Assembly: GCF_037975245.1 (NCBI RefSeq)
Contig: NC_092568.1
Coordinates: 5,684,001-5,748,000 of the forward strand
Length of the DNA: 64,000 nt
Reading direction: 5' to 3'
DNA from: Apostichopus japonicus
Lineage: Eukaryota; Echinodermata; Holothuroidea; Aspidochirotida; Stichopodidae
Shown: in pieces, positions 10,802-24,000 of the stretch
How positions within the stretch are numbered: position 1 is the first letter of the stretch
How the letters are laid out: each line of letters begins with the position of its first letter
The notes under the pieces: model-generated
The model's database searches: none
What the model was told of the DNA's origin: nothing
The model's input: only the letters and a program-made list of their open reading frames with translations
Position numbers and translations under genes: made by a program

Positions 10802-13800
10802 AGAAAGTAAACCTTTATGTATGTCTGTCTAATCTCTTCAAGCAGCAGATATGAAGGTTGTAGTAACTCCCTAACAAATCCCTGCATTGAAAGAGTCACT
10901 ATTGAAGTTTCACTCACGAGGTCATTGGCAATAACCATGGCGCTACATCAATAATAGTTCAAAGCAATAGTATAAAGGTAACATCTTTCTTCCGTCTGGA
11001 TGCATCATCGTCTGAACCATTCCCCATACTAGACGAAAATGATCAGCTAACAGTATCCCCCCGCCCACCCTTTTGTTAAATGACTCAGAACAATTATTCA
11101 CAACGAACAAGAGAATATCATGCCTTGTTATAAAATTTAATTCAAAATTCAATCAAATTAATGTTAAAACGTTCCTTTGAAATATTCTACTTGAATCAAG
11201 AGGGAATTATTCGACAGTTGAATAATTTGATGAAGTTTCAAAGGCGGTAACGCTTGCGTTAAGTAAAGGATTTGTCCAACTAAATTGCAAACTGTTATAC
11301 AGCAGAAGAATTATTTTATTTGTTTATGTTCTTGTTAGCTTTAACAAAAATTCGAACCCCTGTTGGTTTAAGTTGCAACTATATGATATAGGTCCAAATG
11401 AATTCATGTGCTTATCCTAAGCATGCACCAGCAGTTTATAATATCAAATTATAAAGACAATTATTTAATCATTACATATACTATAGCTGGCTGGCCTACA
11501 ACACCGTGAAGGCAGGAATCGTTGTATCCCATACTGTCACGTGGCTTTATATGGCCATATCAAACTTTACATAAATATCTGGCTTACAATTATATATAAT
11601 AATATAATATATATATCTGGCTTTATATATGGCCATATCAAACTTTATCTAGCCAGATATCAAACCAGATATGGAATTTGAGTAAGGTACCTTTTTCGGC
11701 TCCATAAATATCCTTTGAATTTAAGAAATGTAAAAGTTAGTGTGTTCATAAATCATAGCCTAACCATGTATTTACGCGCCATGGAACGTAATAACAACAT
11801 TAAGTTACAAATTAGCACTCTTGAGTTTATTTTCGATAATTCGATGTTCAAGATACTGAGAAGAAAAGTGAAGCATTTTATAGCTGGCATATAAAATATA
11901 GCACCTTACATATTGCTGATACTAGAAAGTTTTTAAATCGCTTGGACACTATTCGGTATATGCATGGGATACACCCCAATATATAGTCTTGTGGGTTATG
12001 GCCTAATGTCTGCTTGGTTTCTATGGTTACTGGATAATCAGATATACATTGCCGATTGAATATGTACACTACAAAATAAATGCGCGAGTAAAGTATGAGT
12101 TTGCTGTTTTCAGGTAGTAAGCTAAAATACTCCCCTTAAAAATGCTTGGTTTAGTGTTGTTATTATATTCTTGGTCAACTTGCAAACATTTGTATCGTTC
12201 ACAGTTCAACTACATATGAGGCTAACGTTCAAAATTCTCACTTCTATTCAGCACAATTTGTTGAACAATTCTGATGATGACATCAACTCCTGCAGTGTCC
12301 AGCTCTAATTGTTAATGTTAATCCACATGTATTTATTTTATTTTTTTCTATTTGTTTTTTCTAGCAACTCTCTTTCAATTTCAAATGTATGTAGAATCCT
12401 AACCAATAGCTAAGACATATAAGGATTACCATGTATTTGATATTGACAATTATGAAATTTATTATAAAAACACCGTATATGAGACCGCAGCTTTGTTGCC
12501 TTAGTGACTTTGTATTAAACCTACGTACTCGAAGCATTTGAAACCCTTATAGGCTACATTTCTGCTTTTTTATTTTATTTAATCAGTTAAAGCATTTCTT
12601 CGCCCATACACTTATTATTTATTATTATTATTAAGCAGATACAAAAGCAAATTAATAAGATCACGAGGTTTACGACCGTTGTTTGATATGAAACTTTGCT
12701 ATAAGTCACTATATAGCTAAAGAACTACAATGTAATATGATTTTAATATCGAAATGTTAGTTCAACACACAACGCTCATTAAAGTATGCCTCTGCTATGC
12801 TAATGATCTAACCTTGGCCAAAAGTGATTAAAAAAAAACTGATATACGCTTAACAGATACCACACTATAGTATATTTGTATCCGCGTACTGTAAACATTG
12901 TTAACGTTCGATAATGAAAACCTATTGAAATCTATGGTGTATTAGAAGTTCCTCATGCATGCAACATGCCCGACATAATTTACATTCATTAACGATGGTA
13001 TTGTTCCCCTAATGGATTCTATAGTCGAATTATTTTCGTCCAAATAGGACCACATTCTTGAAACCAAGGTGTCATACATAATCACACAGACTTTCTCCTA
13101 GTATGATTGCATTATATTTCAACATATGTTGTGTGTCTGTTCGTACGCAAGCAATTTAAGAAACTCGAACGTTGTTCGATTGACCTTCTTCAATAACCGG
13201 AAGTATAAAAAAGAAAGCCCGCCATATACCTTTCAAATTTACACGTTCAATTTAGTGCAACCTAAGCTAAGATACAAGAAACCATGCAATGATTAAATTT
13301 CCTAAGTCCTATTACACAGTTCTATATATGTCTTGACTGTTATATTTCATGACGGGAAATCGACTAACTGGGCATCTTCCGGTTCTTCCTGGTCACTCGA
13401 TGTCTCTCGTGGTTTTTTAATTATTAAATGTATGCGGTAGTTCACAGAACCATTTTTACACGGTTAGCAGAGAACCGAACGATAAACGTCTCAGACAGAA
13501 TTGGACAAGCAACTTGGTGGGCATTAATTGTTGTGTTTGTCCAATCAGGGAACTCGATGACTATTCCATGGGTGTCTGGCATAACCATGGTCCACTTAAA
13601 TAGTACTAGTATCTGCATCTTTGTGTAAAAACCAGTGGCCTAGAAATGAGCAATCTGACGCCGGTAGGTTAGGGCAAGAGAAATGACACCCCCCCCCCTA
13701 CCCAACCCCATCAGAGGAGACTCCATATTCAGCCAAGCACAACCATGATTTGGGCTTGAGTGAGAATTTGTTACATTCTATTCACCTCAAGATTACAAAC

Positions 13801-13926
13801 GGCAGTGAATAGTATTTAATACAATGAATAAGGAAAACAGGAAAAAAATGAATGCATGATTCTGATTTTAAACTTGTCTTGAGCCGATTGGTGGTCTTAC
13901 TTTTCGGTTCTTGACATCGGTCCTCC
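10802..13926. other. No gene seen; short local duplications
   Basis: AT-rich. The words GGCCATATCAAACTTTA and ATCTGGCTT recur at 11551-11680 around a TA-rich stretch. No exon with matching splice sites was found. Confidence 0.4.
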
Positions 13927-14109
13927 ATGGGGCCCGGACTCCAGGAATTCGCACCGGCCTACAGTTTTGCCAATGGATTAAATGTAACTAGACGACAGCA
14001 GAGGGAGATTAAGGACACTTTTAATGATACAATAACCCACAGAGGTCAAGCTCTTCCCCTATCTAACAGTAACCTTTCACCAGTTTATCATCAACCAGTT
14101 AACCAGTAA
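13927..14109 (+). CDS. Hypothetical 60-aa ORF with a close polyadenylation signal
   Basis: The ATG is in a good context (CCTCCATGG), and an in-frame TGA at 13912-13914 fixes it as the first start. The middle of the protein is charged and helix-like (TRRQQREIKDTFND). AATAAA at 14156-14161 lies only 47 bp after the stop. It could be a small gene, a last exon or chance; I recognise no family. Confidence 0.28.
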   Translation: MGPGLQEFAPAYSFANGLNVTRRQQREIKDTFNDTITHRGQALPLSNSNLSPVYHQPVNQ

Positions 14110-14161
14110 TTATTTTATCATCCCTCATTTAACATATGATCGTTGTTATATCTCAAATAAA

Positions 14162-16655
14162 TCTCAATTGTATCAATGTCCAAGAGTGACACGAACAGGG
14201 TACGCTTTTACTCGCTGACTGTTTCTACTGTCAAACCAGGGAGTTGTTGTTATACATACCCCCGCAAGTTCTTGGGCGTGATGATCACTTGCCAGTTCAG
14301 TCGCCTCCCCAAGCCCCGTCCCGCCTTCCCCATGCCCCGTCCCGCCTTCCCCACACCCGTCCCGCCTCCCCGCGTACCACCCCTCCCACTTTCAAATTTC
14401 TCTCGCTTCAGTTATCATTTGAACAATCTTTCCCTTTCGAGGGGAATGGTGATACACACCCGACGATGATCACACAGTCTCGATGCAAGGGGCGCCTGGG
14501 TTGAGAGCCGATCGGTCGTTCAGTAGTTTGGTTTTCGTGCCCAGGTTCTTTCCTGTGTGACTTTTCTTTAAAAAGTATCTTTCAAATCGGCGTTCCCGGA
14601 TATAAACCCATACCTCAACATTACGGTGCGATCAAACAGGCGTCTCTTGGTTTATCCTCAGCTACAAAAAAAGCACATATTCTCTAACCTCATCCCGCCA
14701 CACAAACGCACTTTTTTACATACGTCATTGCTCCACTCAAACGGTCATATTTACATACCTCGTCCCGCCAGACAAACGGACGTTGTCACATACCTTACTC
14801 AAAATGATATTTGAATAGTAACACCAGTATATACGGTGATATACTTATATGATAGAATACTACGTATGAATACCAAGGTTACCGTAATACCCTGAGTGAC
14901 GTCACCCGGAGCTAGCTGGACAAGTCGATTGCGTCTGCGCTGAATTGCAATTAATTTATTAAACGGATGCGCATTAATATATGCCGCCGCATGGTCTCCC
15001 GTTCACTTTAATTCGGTGCGGAATCTCTGAATGCATAGTAGGAATTCCTACTCCTATCTGAACGTGCTATTCTACGGACGGGAAGAAAAGGCCGTGTCTT
15101 ACACGTACAGCCTGTTTGTTTGTGTGTAAAAAAAATTCTTGTGTGGAAAACTCTTTGAGGATATAGCAGGATTTCTGTGAGTTTTGCTTTCATTTACTCA
15201 TTTAGTCATGAATGTTTGTTTTTTTGTATTGGGTCATGTATTTTTTACTGTGTTGACTGTTTTGTACTCAATATTTCAGTCCTATTATGTTATGCGGATA
15301 TTGGCGTATCCGAGAAGTATTTCATTCCAGTAGCAACACACACTTACACAGTCACACGATTATACACACAGATAGACATTCATTGACTTGTTGACTGAGT
15401 ACTTGAATCCTTGAGGGGCAATTAACAACGTTCAATGAATTGTTAACATTTTTGGTCGTCCTCCTTCCAACCTGCATCCCTACTGAAATTCACTTGAGGT
15501 GGCCTAGCGTTAAAGTCAAATGCTAGCCACACCCCTGGTTTTTCTATAGTTTTAAACAAATGTTTTTTTTTAATTTTTTTTATTGTACCTTAGTATTGGC
15601 TTCATACCGGTGTCGTAACCAATAGACTAGCTCTGTTAAAGATATGAGCATTCTTTGTGTTAATTGTACTAATTATATATATACATGTATAGGCCTATAA
15701 TAACAAGGTGGGGAGATTTGTATCGTTCGTTCAGAATTAGACTTTTAATTCGTTGTTGCATTCCATGATTGGAGGTAGCCTATAACATATGGCTTTGTAA
15801 ACAGCTGTTTAGAACCATGAACGATCAATATTCATCTTCACCCTTTTACAATTGTTTCTTTTTCTTCTTTTTTGCTTTAACTTGTGCAACACCAAAGGAT
15901 TACAGCATGCTGCAGCATCTAGCGTCCATTCCTAAGTTGTACAAGTACTGAAGCACACCCCTCCTTTGCCAGATCAGTAACGCCATTGCTGCTAACATTA
16001 TTATTTTCATATGAAACGCAGTGCTGCTTTCTCACGATGCCTAATTGATTTTCTGTGCAGTTGGCATATAGGCTAAAAGGCATAATGGCAAAATCGTATC
16101 CAATTTCATGGAGGGCTCTGATATTGTGACGATAAAACAAGTTGTGTGGCTGAAGACGTTTTGTTGAAAGCAAAATGTAGGAAGTGGAGGGTGAAGGGTG
16201 ATGTCCATGTTAGAGAGGAATAATTGGCTGTTCGCAGTGTCTGTTATAATGGAATATACGCATAGGCAAGGGTAGGTTGTCAGTATTGACTTTAGGGGGA
16301 GAAGATCATTTTGTTCGAATGGCGCAGCTATACATGGACACAGTGATTGCGCGCGTGGTTGTGCAATGTGAAGAAGAGACCCACTCCCCCAGCAAATTAT
16401 GATACCAGGGATGTTTAAGTCAGAGTTCCATCTAGCAGTAAGCATATGGATCGGCTGAATGCATTCGGCTTTACAAGGTGATTGAAAATTCATCAAAGCA
16501 GGGAGGTACGGTATCCTCAGTTTTGCTATCCCGCGAAGAAAGCTGAAAACACAAACCACCATGAATAACTTATATCAAAAGGTGATATGGGAGAACAGAA
16601 CTCCAACAGCTAAGTAAAAATCTTTTCTTTTTTGCGTTGGGAATATATAAATGTA
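14162..16655. other. No supported gene; C-rich tandem block
   Basis: A block at 14303-14380 repeats CCCGTCCCGCCTTCCCC two to three times. Related words (CCCGCCA.ACAAACG) recur at 14694-14775. A long minus-strand frame at 16041-16562 has no start, splice or family support and is not called. Confidence 0.4.
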
Positions 16656-16897
16656 TTCATTGGCGGATCCAGGAATTTTCAGAAGAGGGGGCACGGGCCC
16701 GGACTAAATGATATCGGTTTATACCGACAAAACCAGTATACCAAAAGAAGAAAAAACGATGTCTTCGAAAACATCGGTAAAAACTTAGCGCAAAGCATGC
16801 TAAATTTTTCCACTTTTATACCGTTCGAAAACATATGGCTGAAGTTAATGCTTTAGAATGAAAGGAGGGCCCGGGCCACTTCCTAGATCCGCTTTTG
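16656..16897. mobile_element. Probable short inverted-repeat element, TSD unclear
   Basis: GGCGGATCCAGGAA on the left and TTCCTAGATCCGC on the right are imperfect inverted repeats about 235 bp apart, with GGGCCCGG-type words just inside both ends. The ends resemble the CAGTGGCGGATCCAGG family. No clean 8-bp duplication is visible, so the boundaries are approximate. Confidence 0.45.
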
Positions 16898-17320
16898 GTA
16901 TTGATATTCCTTTATATGCAAGATCGAAGGCTTGAACAAGTCTGATAGATGACGCCGCCAAAGCCATTCAACTGTGCTTGGTTTCTCAAGGAGTTGGTGA
17001 GAGATGTTTTGCTATAGTTAAATGTATATATCAAGTGTAACACATTTTGTGCCGGTTTCATTTTGCATAATACATGTCTGGGTTTCGAATCTTAAGTAAC
17101 CTGGACTCGCTCTCGCCCTGAAGGATGTGAAGCCTTTCAGCGGGGTCTCCACAACGAAACCACGGCAATCGAGGGAAGACTGCGTTTATTTACAGTTATT
17201 TACGAATTAGCAGTGTCTGCTTATTCCCATCCTCGTGAGAGGTCGATGCGTTGCGTTGAGTCGTTTGCTGGTCGATACTCTCGTTGCAATTACTCTTTAT
17301 TATATACTGTAGTTCCCTAG

Positions 17321-17554
17321 CAGTGGCGTAGCCAGAGGGGGCCAGGGGGCATTGCCCCCCCCCCCCCAATTTGCTTTGTGCTACTTCATATAAGGTCGGA
17401 ATTTGGTAATCAGACGGAGATATTACACATTTTGGGCCTTCATCATACCCACATTTCTTGGTAATTCCTACCATCAATCAACCATCACGGGGTTGCCCCC
17501 CCCCCCTTAAGAAAAATCTTGCCCCCTAACAATAGAATGCTGGCTACGCCACTG
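17321..17554. mobile_element. hAT-like MITE, 234 bp
   Basis: Ends CAGTGGCGTAGCCAG and CTGGCTACGCCACTG. Flanked by TTCCCTAG (17313-17320) and TTCCTTAG (17555-17562), an 8-bp duplication with one difference. Internal G- and C-runs form a second inverted pair. It lies just upstream of the transaminase gene. Confidence 0.85.
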
Positions 17555-17973
17555 TTCCTTAGTCTTTCCGTGTTTTCTCTCCACAGGCCCTTACTCGACC
17601 ACGGTACTGGCCATTGGCAATCAATAAACGAACTTAAATTTGCCGCGTAGGCCTATGGGCTTAAAAACCCATTCCTCTTCATTGTAATGTTCACGTTCTA
17701 TTGCACGCGTGGGTTCGAAACGCTCGATTGCCGAAAGTTATCTCTTAGGGACTGTCAAGTTGAACGTAACTTGCTGCAGCAATACATACGCAATCACTCG
17801 TTGGTTGTCGATTGGGAAAATATCACCATCAGATCTGCTTCGCCTCCTCCTCCGCCGGTTCCGTCGCTCCTACATCTAACGATGTATACACCTGTAGATT
17901 TAATATTTCGATTATAGCCTATTTTGTTTTGTGCACATTTCTTTTACCTTTATTTAATTTCATTCTGTTACAG

Positions 17974-18025
17974 CAGCCTTCAGCTTCTAACATATCTCGA
18001 TACAACAACGACTGATTCGCTTATC
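17974..18025 (+). promoter_or_regulatory. Probable 5' untranslated segment of the transaminase gene, preceded by a splice acceptor
   Basis: A pyrimidine-rich tract ending TTCTGTTACAG immediately precedes this segment. The exon holding the start codon may therefore begin here, with an untranslated first exon further upstream (about 17.6-17.9 kb). The leader just before the ATG is CGACTGATTCGCTTATC. Confidence 0.4.
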
Positions 18026-18047
18026 ATGAACGGACACGTAATCGCAC
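18026..18047 (+). CDS. Transaminase coding exon 1 (start codon)
   Basis: Encodes MNGHVIA plus one base and ends at the donor GTAAGT (18048). Its Asn-Gly-His matches the repeat motif in exon 2, and the phase-1 junction gives Gln8 in frame. This supports the ATG here over the internal Met43. Confidence 0.8.
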
Positions 18048-21000
18048 GTAAGTAAATCTAGCTATAGTTGGGACAATTTTCTAATGCTGATACCACTCTA
18101 TACTGCCCTAACATGTCATGCCTCAAAGCACATGTACTCACAGTCTAAACAGTTCCTAACCTCTACCTGATGTACACGTAATGTCCCCACTGCTTTTATA
18201 GTCAGTACGAGTGGTTTGAAACGGGACATGAATGTACAGTTTATAAAGAAAATGTTCCATCTGGGTGTTGAATCTATTTTATGACTATTCCAGGGTTAAA
18301 TGTTAAAATGACGCTAAGTGAAAGAGACGCCCTAAATACTTATTCAAAGGTAAATGCAAAAAAGGAGTCAAGTCGATAGTAATCATGTTAAAGAAAGTAA
18401 TAAAAAGTACACAAAAACAACATTGCATAAATTAATGTTGCCGATGAAAAATATGAAATTTAGAAGCAAACGTATCTTCTAAATTGTTCAATTGTTTTTT
18501 TTTTGAAGAGTTAGAGTTTGATGTAGAGTTTGATATGATGACGTCAAAGGATATGTAAATCGCACCCCTCCCCCCCCCCAACAGCTGCCCCTCACTGTCA
18601 AGTCCCACTTGCTGAACAGTTACAAAGAAATGGAACGACACCTCCACGAGTCGTAAAAGACTCGAAACTAGAAGAAAATAAAACAAAAACTCTTTGATGT
18701 TATTGTTTCTTTTAGGTGACTGGACCTATTGGTAAGCTAAGCGTCTGTCACGTTCAGGCTCGATTCCAGGCGGCTGCGGGGTGTATAACCCGCCCTTGCC
18801 CTTTCTTCAACCTCACAAAAATATTAAAATGTGTTTATTGGCACAATCCTGCTTGTAGATCTAAATAAAAACCTGATTTGTAGTCTATATATATGCTTCA
18901 GAATGCATTAGTTCAAGCTGAAGTTCAAAGACCCCAGGGCCCATTCCCTGCCCTACCTGGTTCTGCCTCTGCAGTTCGTATTATATACTAGAAATGTGGA
19001 GAATGAAGACACTCAACTTGATCACTACTATCATATATTTAATCTTATCTGTTTTTTATGTTTTTTTGTTTTCTTAGAAAATGGGCACAGTACCCAAAAT
19101 GGGCACATCAGCCAAAATGGGCAGAGTAGCCAAAATGGGCACAGTAGCCGAAATGGGCACAGTAGCCAAAACGGGACTGTGATGAAACTGTTCACTCCTG
19201 GGCCTCTGGAAACGACCATCTCTGTTAGGGAAGCACTATTGACAGATTATGGGTCAAGAAGTGACGAAATGATATCAATAATCAAGTTTATCAGAGAGAA
19301 ACTGGTTGTTTTTGCTGGTAAGTGAAAGAATGTGCATATTTTTCGCTAAAGGAGACACAAATCCAATAATAATCATTGGTTAATGTTGTAGAGATTATTG
19401 TCATGAACAACTCCCCGACCCCCCCCCCCCTCTTTCCCTCCTCCCTTCCTCCATATCTCTACAAACATGAGACACAAACCTTTAACCCTACCATCACCAT
19501 TGGTCTATGTGATAGAGATAACTGTCATAAAGAACTTCCCCGAACAGCTGAGAAAAATCAGATTTCATTTGGGAAAAAACTTAATCAAGTCTAAATATGA
19601 CATCATCGATCCACATGTGCTTCACTTAATTTTGTTTTTTTCTCTAGTTATTACAATGTTTATTTCCTGTACTAGCGATAGATTGTGCAATTGCTGTATC
19701 TAAAATGTTGAACCTCTTAATATGACCTAATGACGTCATTGGTTTCTGTGTCAACACTATTCACATTCTACCTTGACAATATGGACGGGAAAAAACAGAG
19801 AAAGTAGAAGGTTTAGGATCCTAGTGGCTTTATGACAGCACAGATTTACAAAATGACACCTTCCTGATACTACTTCTCCGAAACGGCACAGGATGTTTCT
19901 TAGCTATTTGGGGGAGTTGTTCTTCACAATGATCTGTCATATAAGCCAAAGAGGACGGTTGGGTTTTGTGTCTCCTGTAATGTTGACTACCGTTATCGTT
20001 GGTGTTGTATACATTATAATATATGGTAGAGCTATCTACAACCGTTATTAGGTCATACTTCTCAATCAGTTATTCCCCAAATCAGCTTAAACATGGAAGT
20101 ATGTCTCTTCCATGGTTTGAACAAGACTGCTTAAAAATACAGAAAAAATGGGTTTTACAATAACTCAACTCCACTCCACTGCAACCACCCCTTCCCCCAT
20201 GGGAGGGGGGCTCTGAGATGTTTTGCGAGCAAATTCAGAGTACTTCAAAGAACTGAAATATTTTGAAAGAAAGAAATTATTCGTTGAACCAGGGAGCTGC
20301 TGTTAGAGTAGCAGCTCCGTTTTGTTAAATGCACTTTATGTGGACTAGATCTATTAGGATATGAATTCATAATACAGTTTTATGAATGAAAAAGCACATT
20401 ACGAGTGCATTCAAATTTGTATGTTAATCTTTCTATTGTGTTCCTCTTCTTTTCTGTTCGGGGAGTGGTCTCAGGGGAAAGGACTCACCTGTTTCGGTGC
20501 CTTTGATATATGGTTTAATTTTGTATTAAGTCCTCCATTAAGACCCCTTTATACAGGACTTTTTATAGTCAGTATGCGGATGCAATAACCAACTGAGTCA
20601 TGGACCCTTAAATGTTATAGCTAGAGGTGCGAAACATGTAAAAACACGTTTCTTGCTAAACATACACATGAGACATATGCATGCTAAATGTTTGATATAT
20701 GCATGGAACATGCGTGTGAGGTGCATGATATATATTCCAATGTGTTCATTGAAGTATATTACTTCCTTTGACGCTTCTGTACCGGTGGTGTAGCCGGTGC
20801 GGTGGCGTTTGAAGCAATGAGGCTTAGCAATCGGGAGGTTCCGGGTTCGATATCCGGCCGGGTTATACTAATGTGGGTTTTCCCATAAGGTGGGTTTTCC
20901 CATCTGAAATGACTTTCTATATTGAAGAGATACCAAATGGAAGCCACCCGACGTGTAAACTGTAATCCATAAGCCCTTGCGAGTTTCTCCCACATTTGTG

Positions 21001-24000
21001 GTCGCTTCAGCGTCGTAAAAATAACTGCTGATTATTATATATTATTATTATTATATTATTTTCAAACATTCATCGTTGCTATGTTTTGTTTTATTTGTGC
21101 TTAGGGGTAACCGAGGACGTGTACACGTGTGTCCCTATCCAAGGTAGTGGTACATTTGCTGTGGAGGCGGTCATGAATACCACAACCGATAAGAAAAACT
21201 CACGAGTAAGTGCAGGCCAGTACATTGCGCACCAACCCTTAAAGTGATCTTGCGCAGTATCCATTCCACTTCAAAGTGACTCATGCTACAACGTCGTGAC
21301 CACCACTGGGGTTGCGAAAGAAACATGTTTTGTCGTTCACAGGCTCTAACTTGGGTGTTTATTCCTAAGAATACAATATCGGTAGCTATTCAGTAGGTGG
21401 TAAATGGTGGCAGATAACGCGCCGGGCGTGGGGGGGGGGGGGGGGATGGATGGAGGACTTTTTTGTTTTGTTTTTGGAAACATGGATTTATCGTGCTTCT
21501 GTCAGTAAATTCAGCTAAGCGTGTGATTCAGAATTAATATTTTCCACATAACCCACCATGCAACTCTGTAAATGTCAAACATATTGCTGGATAACTCACT
21601 GACTTAAGAAGGAGAATAATTAGCATATGAAAACCTCGTGAAAAATATTCACCCTCCTTAGAAGGAGCAGCTAAAACCTTTGAAAGACTTCAATAAAGAA
21701 AGTGTTTGAATGGTGCAGGGGATGACCTAATAGGTTCAGGCTCCTATCGAGGTATTGACCTAATTAACTTTTTATTAAATCATTAAACATATCAAGAGCA
21801 AGATTAATCCCCGCCATCTTGAATTGATGCATCTTTTCTTTATCCTATGGCAGGTCCTCATCATCGATAATGGGAGATATGGCGAGAGGATGGAAGTCAT
21901 GTGCAATTACATGGGGGTTGAATTCCACGGAATGAGGGAACCAGAGAGCAAACCGGTAACAGGGGAGACCGTCCGAAAGTTCCTCGAGCAGGACAATAAC
22001 TGGGACATTGTGACTATTGTCCACTCGGAGACGACCACTGGTGTGCTAAACCACGTGGTAGATGTTGGAAAGGTGGTCAAGGAAATATGCCCTGGTAAGT
22101 CATTTGTGTGTATTCGGGTAAAACACAAGTATTAATCTCATAAACATACCACAGGTGTAGGAACGGGCGAGAGTGGTGCGGAGGGGGGGGGGGGGTGGGG
22201 TGGAGCAGAGGGCCCAGTCTTCACCTCACTTTTTAATAGGGTAGTTGGTGGAGTGTAAGTATGTATGTTTCTGCCCACCCCCCGCCTCCCCCGGCAGTGC
22301 TATAACATACAACTAGATCATTTGTACTAAGACAATGAGTACCAGGCAATCAGATGATCGAAATGGGGTCGCTTCATATACCTCTTACGTTACAATTTTC
22401 GACAAAAAGATCTTTTAAACTCGTAGTAATAGTACATATTATAAGAAAAAATGTAGAAATTTGGACCCAGAATGGACGAAATTATCAACGTCCCATCTAT
22501 TCGGCTGTAGCATCTTCATCAGTAAAATTCTTTCTGGTGAATACCCCAAACACGTGGTTTTCTGCCGTCACGTTTTGATAGCTTCCAATACGCCACTGGA
22601 AATGGTTGATTAGCGACATTCAGACAGTCGAAGACGTAATTTAGTATCAGTGAATCTTTGTGTCATCACTTGCTTGTCATGAAAAGATAAGACATACCTA
22701 TACTAACAGGTTTTATCTTTTCTTCTGACATATATTTATTTTCCATATGTTCACTGCAGATGCATTGTATATCGTGGATAGTATGAGCAGTTTCGGCGCC
22801 ATAGAACTGGATCTTGAGGCTGGTCTTGTGGACTTTATGATCAGTTCCGCTAATAAATGTGTAGAAGGAGTGCCTGGTTTTGCTTACACTATCTGCAGGA
22901 AAGATAGCCTTTTGAAATGTCAAGGCAAGTATTTTTTTATATTTTTTTTATAGTCATCTTTAATGAGGGTAGTCCTGCTCATACAAAATACATATACAAT
23001 ATTAGGGCCTATGCAGTAGTAAAACGGTAAATATCTAAAAGGACAAAAGGGAGGGCAAAAAGATAGACAAACAAATATGAGACATCCAAACAAAATATAT
23101 AAGTGTTCATATTACGTTAAAAAATAATTAACATTTGACAAGCATTTCAGCTTTGGGGGAAGACTGTTCCCATGACCTGCCTCCAGAAAATTTAAAGGAC
23201 CTTAAAGGACCTAAATAGACTGCGATACACATACAGTAATACATACATATATACAACAAGTCCTACAAATAAGACCACAAGACCTACTTAATTTGATCAT
23301 TTCTCAACCCCCCATTTTATTTATTGAAAAAAATATATATAAATGATTATTCACTGACGTCTCTCACCTCCCCCCCCCCCCCCCTCCCATTGTTCCAAGA
23401 TTGATTATCCCTGCTCTCTGACAATTCTGTATTGATCATAGTTAATCATTATCTTCATTTACCCTTTTCCGGGGGTATTTTCTTTGCAGGTAGGGCAACC
23501 AGTCTTTGTTTCGATCTAGTGCAGCAGTATCTGGGCTTTCAGAAGAACGGAATGTTTAGATTTACTCCTCCTACTCACTGTCTGGCCGCATTTAAACAGG
23601 CCTTAATTGAATTAGAGGAAGAAGGTGGGGTAGCTAACAGAACAAAAAGGTAACAATAGTAGAGGTATCTATATATAAATCTTTGACTTCCATAACCAGT
23701 CTTTCATAATTTGATTTATCAATAATTCATAAAAGATGCAAATTTAACGTACAGAAATAGTGACTTTAATATAAAATTTAATTTTTCGATTAACATTTTG
23801 TAATAAGGCAATCAACGTGCTGCTTGAAGTTTGTAATCAGGAAATTAAAGTGCAATTGTTTGCTTATTTATGATAAATTTAAAGTGCAATGTAAGTTTGT
23901 TATCGTGAATTAAAAGTACAAATATATGATTCTTATCAAGACTTTAAAATACAAAGATAAATTTTTGATCAGGAATGAAATGTGCACATAGGCTCGACGT

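Noticed and set aside
16041-16562. 173-codon minus-strand ORF
   Set aside because: Long for this AT-rich DNA, but it has no family resemblance, no splice sites and no coherent domain pattern. It is probably chance.
20776-20870. tRNA gene
   Set aside because: A and B boxes are present but no cloverleaf or acceptor stem, and it continues into a SINE body and tail.
22929-22930. GT donor for exon 5 of the transaminase
   Set aside because: Would add four bases and break the frame with exon 6. The GC donor at 22925 keeps it.
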